A stretch of DNA of 49,567 bases from Streptosporangiaceae bacterium (GTDB lineage: Bacteria; Actinomycetota; Actinomycetes; Streptosporangiales; Streptosporangiaceae): the NCBI GenBank assembly GCA_025964715.1, contig JAOPYH010000111.1, positions 1 through 49,567 of the forward strand, read 5' to 3'. Shown here piece after piece: positions 34,422 to 43,340 of the stretch. Every line of letters begins with the position of its first letter. The first letter of the stretch is position 1. The notes under the pieces were generated by a model. That model was not told where the DNA came from. It saw nothing but the letters and a program-made list of their open reading frames with translations, and did no database searches. The position numbers and the translations under genes were made by a program.

Positions 34422-35615
34422 ATGGCCTACCTCTTCGGCGCGATCGCCTTCGTCGTCGCGCTCCTGGTCTCCGTGGTGCTGCACGAGGCCGGTCATTTCG
34501 TCACCGCGAAGCGCGCCGGCATGAAGGCCACGCACTTCTTCGTCGGCTTCGGGCCGACGCTGTGGTCGCGGCGCCGCGGCGAGACCGAGTACGGCATCAA
34601 GGCCATCCCGCTCGGCGGGTTCGTCAAGATCGTCGGCTACACGCCGCTCGAGGAGATCGATCCGCGCGACGAGGAGCGGGCCTTCTACCGCCGGCCGGCC
34701 CGGCAGCGGGCGGTCGTCATAGCCGCCGGTGTGATGGTCAACTTCGTGCTTGCGTTCGTGCTCCTCATGGTGCTCGCCATGGGGGTGGGTGTGCGTACCA
34801 GCGGCACGGCCACCACTACGGTCGGCGCCGTGAGCCCCTGTGTGCCGCCGAGCCTCCAGTCCGGCTGCCGGCCGGGCGCGCCCGCTTCGCCGGCCGCCAG
34901 GGCGGGGCTGCGGCCAGGGGACAAGGTCATCGCTCTCGGCGGCCGCCGGGTCACCACGTGGTCCGACCTTCGCGAGGCGATCCGCGCTCAGCCGGCCGGC
35001 ACGCCCGTACCCATCGAGATCGAGCGGGACGGGCGGACCCTGCGGCTGCGGGTCGAGCCGGCCAGGGTCGGCGGCGGTCCCTACCTCGGGATCACCGCCA
35101 GGGTCGTGGGCGGCGGCTATGACCGGCAGGGTCCGGCCGGCGCCGTGGCCTTCGCCGCGGGGGGCATCGGGCGCATTCTCCAAGGGATCGGCAGCGCGGT
35201 CGCCGACCTCCCGGCGGCGATGCCGCGGCTCTTCTCGCCGGAGCGCGGGAACAGTCCCGGAGGCCAGGTGGGCAGTGTTGTCGGTGCCACACAGGTGTCG
35301 GGTCAGATCTTCTCCTCCGGCGACTCCTGGCGGGACCGGATCGCGCTGTTCCTGTCACTGGTCATCTCGGTCAACGTATTTCTGGGCGCGATCAACGTGC
35401 TGCCGGTTCTGCCGTTGGACGGCGGTCACCTCGCAGTACTCTGCTATGAGCGGATCAGAGCCAAGATCGCGCGAATCAGAGGTCTGCCCGATCCCGGTAC
35501 TGTGGACCTGACGAAGTTGTTGCCGGTGACCTACGTCGCCGTGGTGTTGTTGATCGGACTCGGGGTGCTACTCGTCCTCGCGGACGTCTTCAACCCGCTG
35601 ACACTCCCGCAATAA
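34422..35615 (+). CDS. rseP: M50 site-2 protease (RseP/Rip1 family)
   Basis: Intramembrane zinc protease of 397 aa that cuts membrane-bound anti-sigma factors or other regulators. The zinc motif HEAGH is at residues 21-25 in the first transmembrane helix. A PDZ domain follows at about 150-225 ([20 protein letters not shown]), and the second zinc ligand motif is in [16 protein letters not shown] near residue 345. The region between helix 1 and the PDZ holds the usual [20 protein letters not shown]. It lies between dxr and ispG as in most actinobacteria, with the ispG start 8 bases downstream. Confidence 0.95.
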   Translation: MAYLFGAIAFVVALLVSVVLHEAGHFVTAKRAGMKATHFFVGFGPTLWSRRRGETEYGIKAIPLGGFVKIVGYTPLEEIDPRDEERAFYRRPARQRAVVIAAGVMVNFVLAFVLLMVLAMGVGVRTSGTATTTVGAVSPCVPPSLQSGCRPGAPASPAARAGLRPGDKVIALGGRRVTTWSDLREAIRAQPAGTPVPIEIERDGRTLRLRVEPARVGGGPYLGITARVVGGGYDRQGPAGAVAFAAGGIGRILQGIGSAVADLPAAMPRLFSPERGNSPGGQVGSVVGATQVSGQIFSSGDSWRDRIALFLSLVISVNVFLGAINVLPVLPLDGGHLAVLCYERIRAKIARIRGLPDPGTVDLTKLLPVTYVAVVLLIGLGVLLVLADVFNPLTLPQ

Positions 35616-35623
35616 GAGGAAAA

Positions 35624-36805
35624 TTGAGCGTCGAACTCGGAATCCCCAAGGTCAGAGCCCAGCAGGTTCAGGTTGCTCAGCGCCGTAAGTCCCGTCAGAT
35701 CATGGTGGGGCACGGGAAGAACGCGGTGCCGGTCGGCGGGGACGCGCCGGTCTCGGTGCAGTCCATGACGACCACGCTGACCGCCGACGTCAATGCCACG
35801 TTGCAGCAGATCGCTGAGCTCACGGCCTCCGGCTGCCAGATCGTGCGCGTCGCGGTCCCGTCCCAGGACGACGCCGACGCGCTCCCGCAGATCGCTCGCA
35901 AGTCTCAGATTCCGGTCATCGCCGACATCCACTTCCAGCCGAAGTACTACTTCGCCGCGATCGACGCCGGCTGCGCCGCGGTCCGCGTCAACCCGGGCAA
36001 TATCAAGAAGTTCGACGACAAGGTGGGCGAGATCGCGCGTGCCGCCAAGGATGCGGGCGTGCCGATCCGGATCGGTGTCAACGCGGGGTCCCTGTACGCG
36101 CGGCTGATGGAGAAGTACGGCAAGGCCACCCCGGAGGCGCTCGTCGAGTCGGCGCTGTGGGAGTGCTCGCTCTTCGAGGAGCATGACTTCCGGGACATCA
36201 AGATCTCGGTGAAGCACCACGACCCGGTCGTGATGATCGAGGCCTACCGGCAACTGGCGGCGCGGTGCGACTACCCGCTGCACCTCGGGGTGACCGAGGC
36301 CGGGCCGGCGTTCCAGGGCACCGTCAAGTCCGCCGTGGCCTTCGGTGCGCTGCTGGCCGAAGGGATCGGCGATACCATCCGCGTGTCGCTGTCCGCACCT
36401 CCGGTCGAGGAGGTCAAGGTCGGCAACGCGATCCTGGAGTCCCTGGGCCTGCGGGAGCGGGGCCTGGAGATCGTGTCCTGCCCGTCGTGCGGCCGTGCCC
36501 AGGTCGACGTGTACAAGCTGGCCGAGGAGGTCACCGCGGGTCTGTCGGGCTTCCCGGTGCCGCTGCGGGTCGCCGTCATGGGCTGCGTCGTCAATGGTCC
36601 GGGGGAGGCCCGTGAGGCCGACCTCGGGGTGGCCTCCGGCAACGGGAAGGGCCAGATCTTCGTCAAGGGCAAGGTCATCAAGACCGTCCCGGAAGCGCAG
36701 ATCGTGGAGACCCTGATCGAAGAGGCGATGACCATCGCCGAGGAGATGGGCATCGAGGTCGACGCGGACGGCGCAGGTCCTGGCGCCGAGGTCCTCGTCT
36801 CCTGA
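35624..36805 (+). CDS. ispG: 4-hydroxy-3-methylbut-2-enyl-diphosphate synthase
   Basis: 4Fe-4S enzyme that reduces MEcPP to HMBPP late in the MEP pathway. TIM-barrel signatures are [33 protein letters not shown] and [10 protein letters not shown]; the cluster ligands are in [12 protein letters not shown] and [11 protein letters not shown], and the Glu of GEAREAD is also conserved. The start is TTG 35624, preceded by AGAGGAAAA; 393 aa. dxr and ispG flanking a protease gene is the conserved arrangement. Downstream synteny is broken by two peptidase genes. Confidence 0.96.
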   Translation: MSVELGIPKVRAQQVQVAQRRKSRQIMVGHGKNAVPVGGDAPVSVQSMTTTLTADVNATLQQIAELTASGCQIVRVAVPSQDDADALPQIARKSQIPVIADIHFQPKYYFAAIDAGCAAVRVNPGNIKKFDDKVGEIARAAKDAGVPIRIGVNAGSLYARLMEKYGKATPEALVESALWECSLFEEHDFRDIKISVKHHDPVVMIEAYRQLAARCDYPLHLGVTEAGPAFQGTVKSAVAFGALLAEGIGDTIRVSLSAPPVEEVKVGNAILESLGLRERGLEIVSCPSCGRAQVDVYKLAEEVTAGLSGFPVPLRVAVMGCVVNGPGEAREADLGVASGNGKGQIFVKGKVIKTVPEAQIVETLIEEAMTIAEEMGIEVDADGAGPGAEVLVS

Positions 36806-36870
36806 CCTCTCGGCCCCACCGATCGGTTTTGACCTTTTCTGGTCAGTTCTCCCTTCGCCCAGCGCGCAAA

Positions 36871-36902
36871 GCTCACAATCTCCGTCTGAGGAGATCGTGG
36901 GC
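36871..36902 (+). terminator. Hairpin between ispG and the first peptidase
   Basis: Arms 36871-36883 and 36890-36902 pair over 13 positions with one mismatch and one G-T pair around a GTCTGA loop. A smaller repeat, TGACC/GGTCA at 36830-36845, lies just before. This may end the dxr-rseP-ispG transcript or sit in the leader of the following gene, which starts 31 bases later. Confidence 0.45.
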
Positions 36903-36933
36903 TCGCCGGTGAGCGCACGGCGAAGGGAATTTC

Positions 36934-38532
36934 GTGAAGAGACTCGCAGCCGTCACGGCCGCCTCGCTGGGGCTCCTGGGCGCCGCGGCGGCCACGCCCG
37001 TGTGGGCGGCGGCCGCCGCCCCTGCGAAGGCGCCGGCCAGGACCGTCGCATGGAGCCCATGCCCGGTCGGTGACCCGACCCTCGGCGGGCTGCTGCAGGG
37101 CCTCGAGTGCGGCACGCTCGGCGTCCCGCTCGACTACCGCGACCCGCGGGGAAGACAGATCAAGCTGGCGCTGACCCGGGCCAGGCACACCTCCCCTGAC
37201 GCCCAGTACCAGGGCATCGTGCTGCTCAACCGGGGCGGGCCCGGCGGCTTCGGCCGGGACCTGCCCACCAGGTTCGCCAAGGGAACCTTCGGGCTGCCCA
37301 CGCAGGTCGGCGGGCAGTACGACTGGATCGGCTTCGACCCGCGGGGGGTCGCCGGGAGCGAGCCGGCGATCGCCTGTGACCCGAGCTATCTCTACCCGGG
37401 CAAGGCCCGCGCCGGCTACGTGCCCGCGGACAAGGCCGAGGAGGACGCCTGGCGGGCGAAGGCCCGGGCCTATACGGCTGACTGCGGCGCGAGGTACGGC
37501 TCGGTGCTCCCGTACATCAACACCGAGAGCGTCTCGCGTGACATGGACCGGATCCGTACGGCGCTCGGAGCACGGCAGATCAACTACTTCGGCTACTCCT
37601 ACGGCACCTACCTCGGGTCGGTGTACGCCTCGATGTTCCCGGATCGGGTCCGGCGCATGGTGCTGGACAGCGTCGTCCGGCCGAGCGGGGTGTGGTATGA
37701 GGACAACCTGGACCAGAACAAGGCATTTCAAAAGCGTGCCGAGATCTTTTTCTCCTGGATCGCCCAGCACGACGCGGTCTACCACCTCGGCACCAGCGCC
37801 GGAGCGGTCGAGGCCGGCTACTACAAGGGCATGGCGAAGATAGCGAAAAACCCGGTGGACGGCAGGATCGGGCCCGCCGAGTACAACGACATCTTCGTGC
37901 CGGACGGCTACCGGGACTACAACTGGGTCTACCACGCGCACGTGCTGGCGGACTATGTCCTGCGAGACGACCCGCAGGGGCTGCGCGACAACTTCGGTGA
38001 GCCCGCCTGGCTGGACCAGAACAGCTACGCGGTGTACCTGGCCGTCCAGTGCCGGGACACCGCGTGGCCGCGGGACTGGAGCCGGTGGCATGCCGACCAC
38101 TCATGGCAGTACCAAAAGGGCTACAAGTTCCTGACCTGGAACAACGCCTGGTATAACGCCCCCTGCGCCACCTGGCCGGTCGCGGGTGGGCGGCCCGTGA
38201 AGATCGGTGCCGGCGAGAACGGTCCGCGGATCCTGCTCGTACAGCCCGAGAACGACGCCGCGACCCCGTACGCGGGGGCCCTGGAGGTGCACCGGCGATT
38301 CCCGTCCTCACGGCTGATCGTGGAGGCGGGTGGAATCAACCACGGTGCCTCGCTGTCGGCCAACCGGAACGCCTGCCTCAACGATCTGGTGTCGGCCTAT
38401 CTGCGTGACGGCAGCCGGCCCGCGGCCCGGCCGGGCCCGGACGCCTCTTGCGCCGCCAACCCCGCTCCTGACCCGGCGGCGGTGACCTCGGCGCTCGACG
38501 TGGTCGCGCAGGACCCGGCGTGGGAACGGTGA
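36934..38532 (+). CDS. Secreted TAP-like alpha/beta-hydrolase peptidase, copy 1
   Basis: A 532-aa exported serine hydrolase of the tripeptidyl-aminopeptidase (S33) type seen in Streptomyces and relatives. Signal peptide: RLAAVTAASLGLLGAAAA, cleavage probably after AWA or nearby. The fold is marked by LLNRGGPGGFG (oxyanion region), GFDPRGVAGSEP, the nucleophile Ser222 in GYSYGTYLG, the acid in QPENDAATPYAGA and His in GGINHGAS. The TAP-like carboxy-terminal domain is present. GTG 36934 is preceded by AAGGGAA. It is clearly paralogous to the next gene (same start context TTTCGTGAAGAG and parallel motifs throughout). Confidence 0.9.
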   Translation: MKRLAAVTAASLGLLGAAAATPVWAAAAAPAKAPARTVAWSPCPVGDPTLGGLLQGLECGTLGVPLDYRDPRGRQIKLALTRARHTSPDAQYQGIVLLNRGGPGGFGRDLPTRFAKGTFGLPTQVGGQYDWIGFDPRGVAGSEPAIACDPSYLYPGKARAGYVPADKAEEDAWRAKARAYTADCGARYGSVLPYINTESVSRDMDRIRTALGARQINYFGYSYGTYLGSVYASMFPDRVRRMVLDSVVRPSGVWYEDNLDQNKAFQKRAEIFFSWIAQHDAVYHLGTSAGAVEAGYYKGMAKIAKNPVDGRIGPAEYNDIFVPDGYRDYNWVYHAHVLADYVLRDDPQGLRDNFGEPAWLDQNSYAVYLAVQCRDTAWPRDWSRWHADHSWQYQKGYKFLTWNNAWYNAPCATWPVAGGRPVKIGAGENGPRILLVQPENDAATPYAGALEVHRRFPSSRLIVEAGGINHGASLSANRNACLNDLVSAYLRDGSRPAARPGPDASCAANPAPDPAAVTSALDVVAQDPAWER

Positions 38533-38541
38533 GCTGACCTC

Positions 38542-38579
38542 TGCGGCCGGGCCCCGCGCGCGACCAGGACCCGGCCGCA
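38542..38579 (+). terminator. Hairpin after peptidase copy 1
   Basis: TGCGGCCGGG (38542-38551) pairs perfectly with CCCGGCCGCA (38570-38579) around an 18-nt loop, 9 bases after the stop. It suggests that the two peptidase genes are separately transcribed; the following 38580-38712 is AT-richer and may hold the promoter of copy 2. Confidence 0.6.
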
Positions 38580-38712
38580 TTGGTTCCCACCCGTCATTAC
38601 GGTTGTGCATCCCTTTCCTGGACATCTTCCGTCAATTCCCTATCAAGCGGAACAATTTTCCCTTGGCGTGAAGGCGGGCTCATTGGTGTGTCCGCGCCGA
38701 CAAGGGGGTTTC

Positions 38713-40287
38713 GTGAAGAGGCTCGTACTCACCACAGCCGCGGTCAGCCTGGGGCTGGGCAGCCTCGCTCTCGCGGTTCCAGCGGGGGCGCAAGGCGTCA
38801 CCGCCGCGGCGGCCGGCAAGGACAGCGTGGCCTGGGCCGCGTGCCCGCCCGGCAACCCTTACCTCGCCAAGGCCCAGTGCGCCCAGGTCCAGGTCCCGCT
38901 CGACTACGGCCAGCCGGGCGGCAAGAAGATCTCGGTGGCCATCTCCCGGGTCAAGCACACCGCGCCCGCCTCGCAGTACAAGGGCGTGCTCTTCGGCAAC
39001 CCGGGGGGGCCGGGCGGGAGCGGTCTCTACCTGTCCGGAGGGCTGGCCGCCTGGCTGGCGCCGGAAATCGCCGCGAAGTACGACATCATCGGCTTCGACC
39101 CGCGCGGTGTCGGCGCCAGCAAGCCGGCGCTGACCTGCGACCCCCATTACTCGGACCCGGTGCGTCCCGACTACGTGCCAGGCTCGGTGAAGGAGGAGGC
39201 GGCCTGGGTCGCCAAGTCCGCCAAGTACGCGCAGGACTGCGGCAGGAAGTTCGGCCGGCTGCTCCCGCACCTGCGGACCACCGACGTCGCCCGGGACCTG
39301 GACGGCATCCGCGCGGCCCTCGGCCAGAGCAAGCTGAGCTACTACGGCTTCTCCTATGGCACCTACCTCGGAGCGACGTACTCCACCCTGTTCCCCAAGC
39401 GGGTCGGCCGCATGGTCCTGGACGGGAACGTCGACGTGCGCGGCGTCTGGTACGACGCCAACCTGGAGCAGGACAAGGCATTCGAGCGGAACATCAAGCT
39501 CTACTTCGGCTGGATCGCCAAGTACGACTCGGTCTACCACCTGGGCACGTCCGGCTCGGCCGTTGAGCAGAACTACTACAAGCTCCTGGCCAAGGTGAAG
39601 AAGGCCCCGCTCGCCGGCAAGGTCGGTCCGGCCGAGCTCACCGACACGATGCTGAACGCCGGCTACTCCGTGGGCTGGTACAAGCGTCCGGCCGAAGCCC
39701 TCGCCGATGAGATCAACAACGGCAAGGCGGACAAGCTGGTCGCGCTCTACGACGACTACATCGCCTCGGCGGACGACAACGGCTTCGCGGTATACCTCGG
39801 AGTCCAGGGCGCCGACGCGCGGTGGCCCCGGGACTGGAGCACGTGGCACCGCGACGCCGTGAAGCTGTACGACTCCGGCATCAAGTTCGAGACCTGGGGC
39901 AATGTCTGGTTCAACGCCCCTGAGGCCTTCTGGCCGGTCAAGGGCGGGCCGGCTCTGAAGATCAACGGCAAAGGCATGAGCCCGGCGCTGCTGGTCCAGT
40001 CGACCCTGGACGCGGCCACGCCGTACCCGGGTGGCGTCGAGATGCACAAGCTGCTCCCCTCGCGCCTCATCGCCGAGATCGGCGGTAAGACGCACGCCAA
40101 CACGCTCAACGGCAACACCTGCCTTGACGACAAGGTCAACGCCTACCTGAACACCGGCGCGCTCCCGGCGGCCCGGCCCGGAAGCGGGCCGGACGCCACC
40201 TGCTCCGCGCTGCCGGACCCGAACCCCACGGCTGCGAGCACCATGGCCACGTCGCCGCGCGCGGACGTGGTGCTCGGCCGCCCGTAG
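38713..40287 (+). CDS. Secreted TAP-like alpha/beta-hydrolase peptidase, copy 2
   Basis: A 524-aa paralogue of the preceding gene. Signal peptide RLVLTTAAVSLGLGSLALAV with cleavage near AGAQG. Key motifs: FGNPGGPGGSGLYLSGG, GFDPRGVGASKPALTCD, nucleophile Ser214 in GFSYGTYLG, acid in STLDAATPYPGG, His in IGGKTHANTL. It has an extra YDDYIASADDNG segment before the shared VYLGVQGADARWPRDWS. These enzymes remove tripeptides or other short peptides outside the cell. GTG 38713 has AGGGGG upstream; the open frame begins at 38605 without support. A hairpin follows the stop. Confidence 0.9.
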   Translation: MKRLVLTTAAVSLGLGSLALAVPAGAQGVTAAAAGKDSVAWAACPPGNPYLAKAQCAQVQVPLDYGQPGGKKISVAISRVKHTAPASQYKGVLFGNPGGPGGSGLYLSGGLAAWLAPEIAAKYDIIGFDPRGVGASKPALTCDPHYSDPVRPDYVPGSVKEEAAWVAKSAKYAQDCGRKFGRLLPHLRTTDVARDLDGIRAALGQSKLSYYGFSYGTYLGATYSTLFPKRVGRMVLDGNVDVRGVWYDANLEQDKAFERNIKLYFGWIAKYDSVYHLGTSGSAVEQNYYKLLAKVKKAPLAGKVGPAELTDTMLNAGYSVGWYKRPAEALADEINNGKADKLVALYDDYIASADDNGFAVYLGVQGADARWPRDWSTWHRDAVKLYDSGIKFETWGNVWFNAPEAFWPVKGGPALKINGKGMSPALLVQSTLDAATPYPGGVEMHKLLPSRLIAEIGGKTHANTLNGNTCLDDKVNAYLNTGALPAARPGSGPDATCSALPDPNPTAASTMATSPRADVVLGRP

Positions 40288-40311
40288 CCCGAGCCGGTCG
40301 GCGCGGTTCAC

Positions 40312-40340
40312 GGGGCCCCCTTCATCCGGGCGGGGGCCCC
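40312..40340 (+). terminator. Hairpin terminator after peptidase copy 2
   Basis: GGGGCCCCC (40312-40320) pairs with GGGGGCCCC (40332-40340), loop 11 nt, followed by TTT. It stands 24 bases after the stop. Confidence 0.7.
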
Positions 40341-40378
40341 TTTGCCATACCAGTGAACGGGATTCGGCACGCGGGTCC

Positions 40379-40384
40379 TACTCT
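40379..40384 (+). promoter_or_regulatory. -10 box for the GNAT gene
   Basis: TACTCT followed by 7 nt (GGTACCC) and a GTG at 40392 that is in frame with the acetyltransferase. This is the spacing of the other leaderless genes here and favours the upstream start. Confidence 0.4.
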
Positions 40385-40391
40385 GGTACCC

Positions 40392-41273
40392 GTGGCACCG
40401 ACGACATCCAGGGACAGGCGAAACATGCGGATGCTGGGAGCGTTGCCGGTGCGGGTCCTGGACGACCGTCACCGCGACGAGGTCCTGGCGCTCCTGGACT
40501 CCGCCCCGGTCTCCAATGTCTTCGTCGGCTCCCGGGTGCACGCGGTCGGACTGGACCCTGGCCGTCTGGGCGCGCAGATGTGGGGATACGCGCCCCAGGG
40601 ACGGCTGACCTCGCTGTGCTACTCCGGCGCCAACCTGATCCCCATCGCCGCCACCTCCGATGCCGTACACGCCTTCGCCGAACGGGCCCGGACCCAGGGC
40701 CGCCGGTGCTCCTCGATCGTCGGCCCGGCGGGAGTGGTGGGCGAGCTGTGGGAGCTGCTGGCGCCCTACTGGGGACGGCCGCGCGCCATCCGCGCCGCCC
40801 AGCCGGTGATGGCGACCTCGACGCCGCCAGTGGTGGCCCCCGATCCGGCCGTGCGCCGAGTCCGGATGGAGGAGTTCGACACCGTCTATCCGGCCTGCGT
40901 CGCCATGTTCACCGAGGAGGTCGGGGTCTCGCCGCACTCCGGTGACGGCGGCGTGCTCTACCGGGCACGGGTGGCCGAGCTGATCAGGTCCGGCCGGTCC
41001 TTCGCCCGCATCGAGGGGGGCCGAGTGATCTTCAAGGCCGAGATCGGAGCGGTGACTCCCTACGCCTGCCAGGTTCAGGGCGTCTGGGTGGATCCGCAGC
41101 TCCGCGGCCGCGGGCTGTCGGTGCAGGGCATGGCCGCCGTGGTCACCGAGTCGCTCAAGTCCGTCGCCTCGACCGTGACCCTGTACGTCAACGACTACAA
41201 CACCAGGGCTCGCGCCGCCTACCGCCACGTCGGCTTCAACGACATCGACACCTTCATGTCCGTGCTGTTCTGA
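40392..41273 (+). CDS. GNAT acetyltransferase with DUF4081 domain
   Basis: Two-domain protein. The amino-terminal DUF4081-type half includes APVSNVFVGSRVHAVGLDP, MWGYAPQGRLTSLCYSGANLIPI and CSSIVGPAGVVGELWELL; the carboxy-terminal half is a GNAT fold with GVWVDPQLRGRGLSVQGMAAVV (acetyl-CoA loop) and LYVNDYNTRARAAYRHVGF. The substrate is unknown. In many actinobacteria this gene follows ispG directly; here two peptidases intervene. I use GTG 40392 because of the promoter box just upstream; ATG 40425 is the alternative and would remove 11 residues. Confidence 0.88.
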   Translation: MAPTTSRDRRNMRMLGALPVRVLDDRHRDEVLALLDSAPVSNVFVGSRVHAVGLDPGRLGAQMWGYAPQGRLTSLCYSGANLIPIAATSDAVHAFAERARTQGRRCSSIVGPAGVVGELWELLAPYWGRPRAIRAAQPVMATSTPPVVAPDPAVRRVRMEEFDTVYPACVAMFTEEVGVSPHSGDGGVLYRARVAELIRSGRSFARIEGGRVIFKAEIGAVTPYACQVQGVWVDPQLRGRGLSVQGMAAVVTESLKSVASTVTLYVNDYNTRARAAYRHVGFNDIDTFMSVLF

Positions 41274-41317
41274 GCCGTCACCGCTTGCTCGCACAGGCCC
41301 GCGGGAGGCCGGCCAGG

Positions 41318-41716
41318 TCAGCGGACGAGCAGATCCACGAGTCGGTCGAGCTCGGCCGCGGGATCGTGGGTCAGCCCCGCGTGCACCGGGCCCGGTTGCA
41401 CGATGGTGCTCCGGGGAGCGGTGAGCCAGCGGAACCGGCTGCCGAGCGGCTCCTGGGCGGCCTGGCCGGCCTTCTCGCCGCCGCAGCACATCGAGTCCAC
41501 CGCCTCGAGGGAGCTGCGGACCCCGCACAGATCCAGCTCGGGGTCGAGGGCGAGCAGCCGCCGCTCGGCCATCTCCGTGCGGCAGGCCAGAAAGTCCTTC
41601 AGCTGGCAATAGACGATGACCCCGACGTTCACCATCTCGCCGCGTTCGATGCTGGGCACGACCCGCAGCAGCGCGTACTCGTACACGCTCTTCCTGGCAC
41701 TGCCCCGTTCGCTCAT
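41318..41716 (-). CDS. DUF3037 family protein
   Basis: A 132-aa protein of the uncharacterised DUF3037 family: YEYALLRVVPSIERGEMVNVGVIVY at the start, CRTEMAERRLLALDPELDL, then RFRWLTAPRSTIVQPGPVHAGL and DPAAELDRLVDLLV. It is soluble, with no signal peptide. ATG 41716 overlaps the stop of the upstream HipA-like kinase gene as ATGA, so the two are translationally coupled and very likely work together. The phrase GxIVQPGPVHxG-type is conserved across the family, but no activity is known to me. Confidence 0.88.
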   Translation of the reverse strand: MSERGSARKSVYEYALLRVVPSIERGEMVNVGVIVYCQLKDFLACRTEMAERRLLALDPELDLCGVRSSLEAVDSMCCGGEKAGQAAQEPLGSRFRWLTAPRSTIVQPGPVHAGLTHDPAAELDRLVDLLVR

Positions 41717-42525
41717 GAGGCACCCCCTAGCCACCCGGGCCGGTTGTCGCGGTCCGGGGACCTGACCGCCGTCACCTTGCCGGGGAGCCAGGCGCGCGGA
41801 GCCGCGGCCCGGGCGAGCAAGTGCTCGACGTAGGCCTCGCGTACGGCCTGCGCGTCCGGGAACCCGGGCTCGCCGTCCAGCCAGCGGTCCGGGACCAGAG
41901 CCAGGACTTCGCGCAGTAGGGCCTCGGTGACCTTGGGGGCCAGTTCCCGGTCCGCCTCGGAGAGCAGCTTGGCCGAGGGCGCGAGCACGTGATCATCGGT
42001 CTCGTAGGGCCGGGTGATCAGCTTGGCGGCGTTGGCCCACGCGTGGTGGAAATAGAGGCTCGCGCCGTGGTCGATCAGCCAGACGTCGCCGTGCCAGACG
42101 AGCATGTTGGGGTTGCGCCAGCTCCGGTCGACGTTGGCGATGAACGCGTCGAACCACAGGACCCGGCTCGCCCAGTCCTCCTCGGCCGTCCAGCCCAGCG
42201 GGTCGTAGCCGAGCGAGCCCGGGAGGAAGTCGACGCCGAGATTCCACCCCGTGCTCGCCTTCAGCAGCCCCTGCACCTCGTGGTCGGGCTCATGCCGGCC
42301 GATCACCGGGTCGAGATCGACGATCACCTGCTCCGGCATCCGGAAACCGAGCCGGCGGGCCAGCTCTCCGGCGATGATCTCCGCTACCAGGGCTTTGCGG
42401 CCCTGTCCGGCGCCGGTGAACTTCACCACGTAGGTGCCGAGGTCGTCGGCCTCCACGATCCCCGGCAGCGACCCGCCCTCACGGAGCGGCGTCACATAGC
42501 GGGTGGCGGTCACGACTGGAAGCAC
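41713..42525 (-). CDS. HipA-like kinase family protein
   Basis: A compact (270 aa) kinase related to the HipA fold but lacking the amino-terminal HipA subdomain. Near the start, DDLGTYVVKFTGAGQG carries the ATP-binding Lys (about residue 35) and LVAEIIAGELARRLG its partner Glu. The catalytic loop is NVDRSWRNPNML (Asp about 133, Asn about 140) and the metal-binding Asp is in WLIDHGASLYF (about 152). No HipB-type antitoxin gene adjoins; the coupled partner is DUF3037. I start at GTG 42525 since TAGCGT stands exactly 7 nt before it; a GTG at 42534 is also in frame. Confidence 0.85.
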   Translation of the reverse strand: MLPVVTATRYVTPLREGGSLPGIVEADDLGTYVVKFTGAGQGRKALVAEIIAGELARRLGFRMPEQVIVDLDPVIGRHEPDHEVQGLLKASTGWNLGVDFLPGSLGYDPLGWTAEEDWASRVLWFDAFIANVDRSWRNPNMLVWHGDVWLIDHGASLYFHHAWANAAKLITRPYETDDHVLAPSAKLLSEADRELAPKVTEALLREVLALVPDRWLDGEPGFPDAQAVREAYVEHLLARAAAPRAWLPGKVTAVRSPDRDNRPGWLGGAS

Positions 42526-42532
42526 GCGGATC

Positions 42533-42538
42533 ACGCTA
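42533..42538 (-). promoter_or_regulatory. -10 box for the HipA-like kinase operon
   Basis: TAGCGT on the minus strand, 7 nt before GTG 42525, no Shine-Dalgarno. It would drive both the kinase and the DUF3037 gene. Confidence 0.45.
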
Positions 42539-42607
42539 CCGGGTGAGCGGACCGGCCCGTACGGCCCGTGTTCGGCCGCTGGGGCCCCCGCCGCCGGGCA
42601 GGCGGCC

Positions 42608-42613
42608 TAACGT
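42608..42613 (+). promoter_or_regulatory. -10 box for the cyclase-family gene
   Basis: TAACGT, 8 nt before GTG 42622. With the minus-strand box at 42533-42538, about 70 bases hold two divergent leaderless promoters. Confidence 0.4.
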
Positions 42614-42621
42614 GGTGGACC

Positions 42622-43305
42622 GTGGATGCAGCGGAGGAAGAACTCGTCGATCTGTCGGTGCCGATCATGACCGGGATGCCGGTCTATCCCGGCGACCCCG
42701 AGGTGGCCGTCGAGCCCGCGCTGACCGTGGCGGATTCGGGCGTCAATGTGCTCCGCGTGCACATGGGTTCCCAGTCCGGCACCCACGTGGACGCCCCCTT
42801 CCACGTGGACGACGCGCTGCCCCGGCTCGACGAACTGCCTCTGGAGCGGTTCGCCGGGCCGGCCGTCGTGCTCGACGCCCGCGGTCTCGCCCCGCGCGCC
42901 GCCCTCGGCCCCGGACACCTCGATTCGATCGCGGGTCTGCTGCGGCCGGGCGTGGTGCTGCTGATCGCGACCGGCTGGTCGCAGCACTGGGGGACCGCGG
43001 CCTATCCGGCGCACCCCTGGCTGGAGCCCGAGACGGCCCAGGCGATCGTCGCCGCCGGGGTCCGCACGGTCGGCGTGGACGCGCTCAGCGTCGACCGCAC
43101 GCCCGGGCCGGGGGAGGAGTTCTCGCTCGCCGCCCACTACGTGCTGTGCCAGGCCGGCACGGTCATCGCCGAGAACCTCAGCGGACTCGGGCGGCTGCTG
43201 ACGGCACAGCGCGCCGGGCGGTCCGTGGAGGTCTCGCTGTTCCCCATCCGGCTGGCCGCCGCGGACGGCGCACCCGTACGGGCGGTCGCCCGCATCCGGC
43301 CGTGA
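42622..43305 (+). CDS. Cyclase family protein (kynurenine formamidase-like hydrolase)
   Basis: A 227-aa metal-dependent hydrolase of the cyclase family. The metal-binding signature is SQSGTHVDAPFHV (HxGTHxDxPxH type), with LSVPIMTGMPVYPGDPEV at the start, VVLLIATGWSQHWG in the middle and VGVDALSVDRTPGPG with the later His in EEFSLAAHYVLCQAGTVIAENL. Members include bacterial arylformamidases, isatin hydrolases and polyketide-type cyclases; no tryptophan-catabolic genes are near, so the substrate is open. GTG 42622 is chosen from the promoter spacing; the frame extends to 42568. Confidence 0.85.
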   Translation: MDAAEEELVDLSVPIMTGMPVYPGDPEVAVEPALTVADSGVNVLRVHMGSQSGTHVDAPFHVDDALPRLDELPLERFAGPAVVLDARGLAPRAALGPGHLDSIAGLLRPGVVLLIATGWSQHWGTAAYPAHPWLEPETAQAIVAAGVRTVGVDALSVDRTPGPGEEFSLAAHYVLCQAGTVIAENLSGLGRLLTAQRAGRSVEVSLFPIRLAAADGAPVRAVARIRP

Positions 43306-43340
43306 TCACATCGTCACGACGGCCGCCCCGGCCCGTGGAG

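Noticed and set aside
33174..35183. A 669-codon minus-strand frame opposite dxr and rseP
   Set aside because: It is the usual antisense frame of high-GC genes: Arg/Asp/Gly-rich, low-complexity, no start signal, and it covers two well-supported genes.
41318..42525. Classical HipBA toxin-antitoxin locus
   Set aside because: There is no helix-turn-helix HipB gene on either side and the kinase lacks the amino-terminal HipA subdomain, so I only call it HipA-like.
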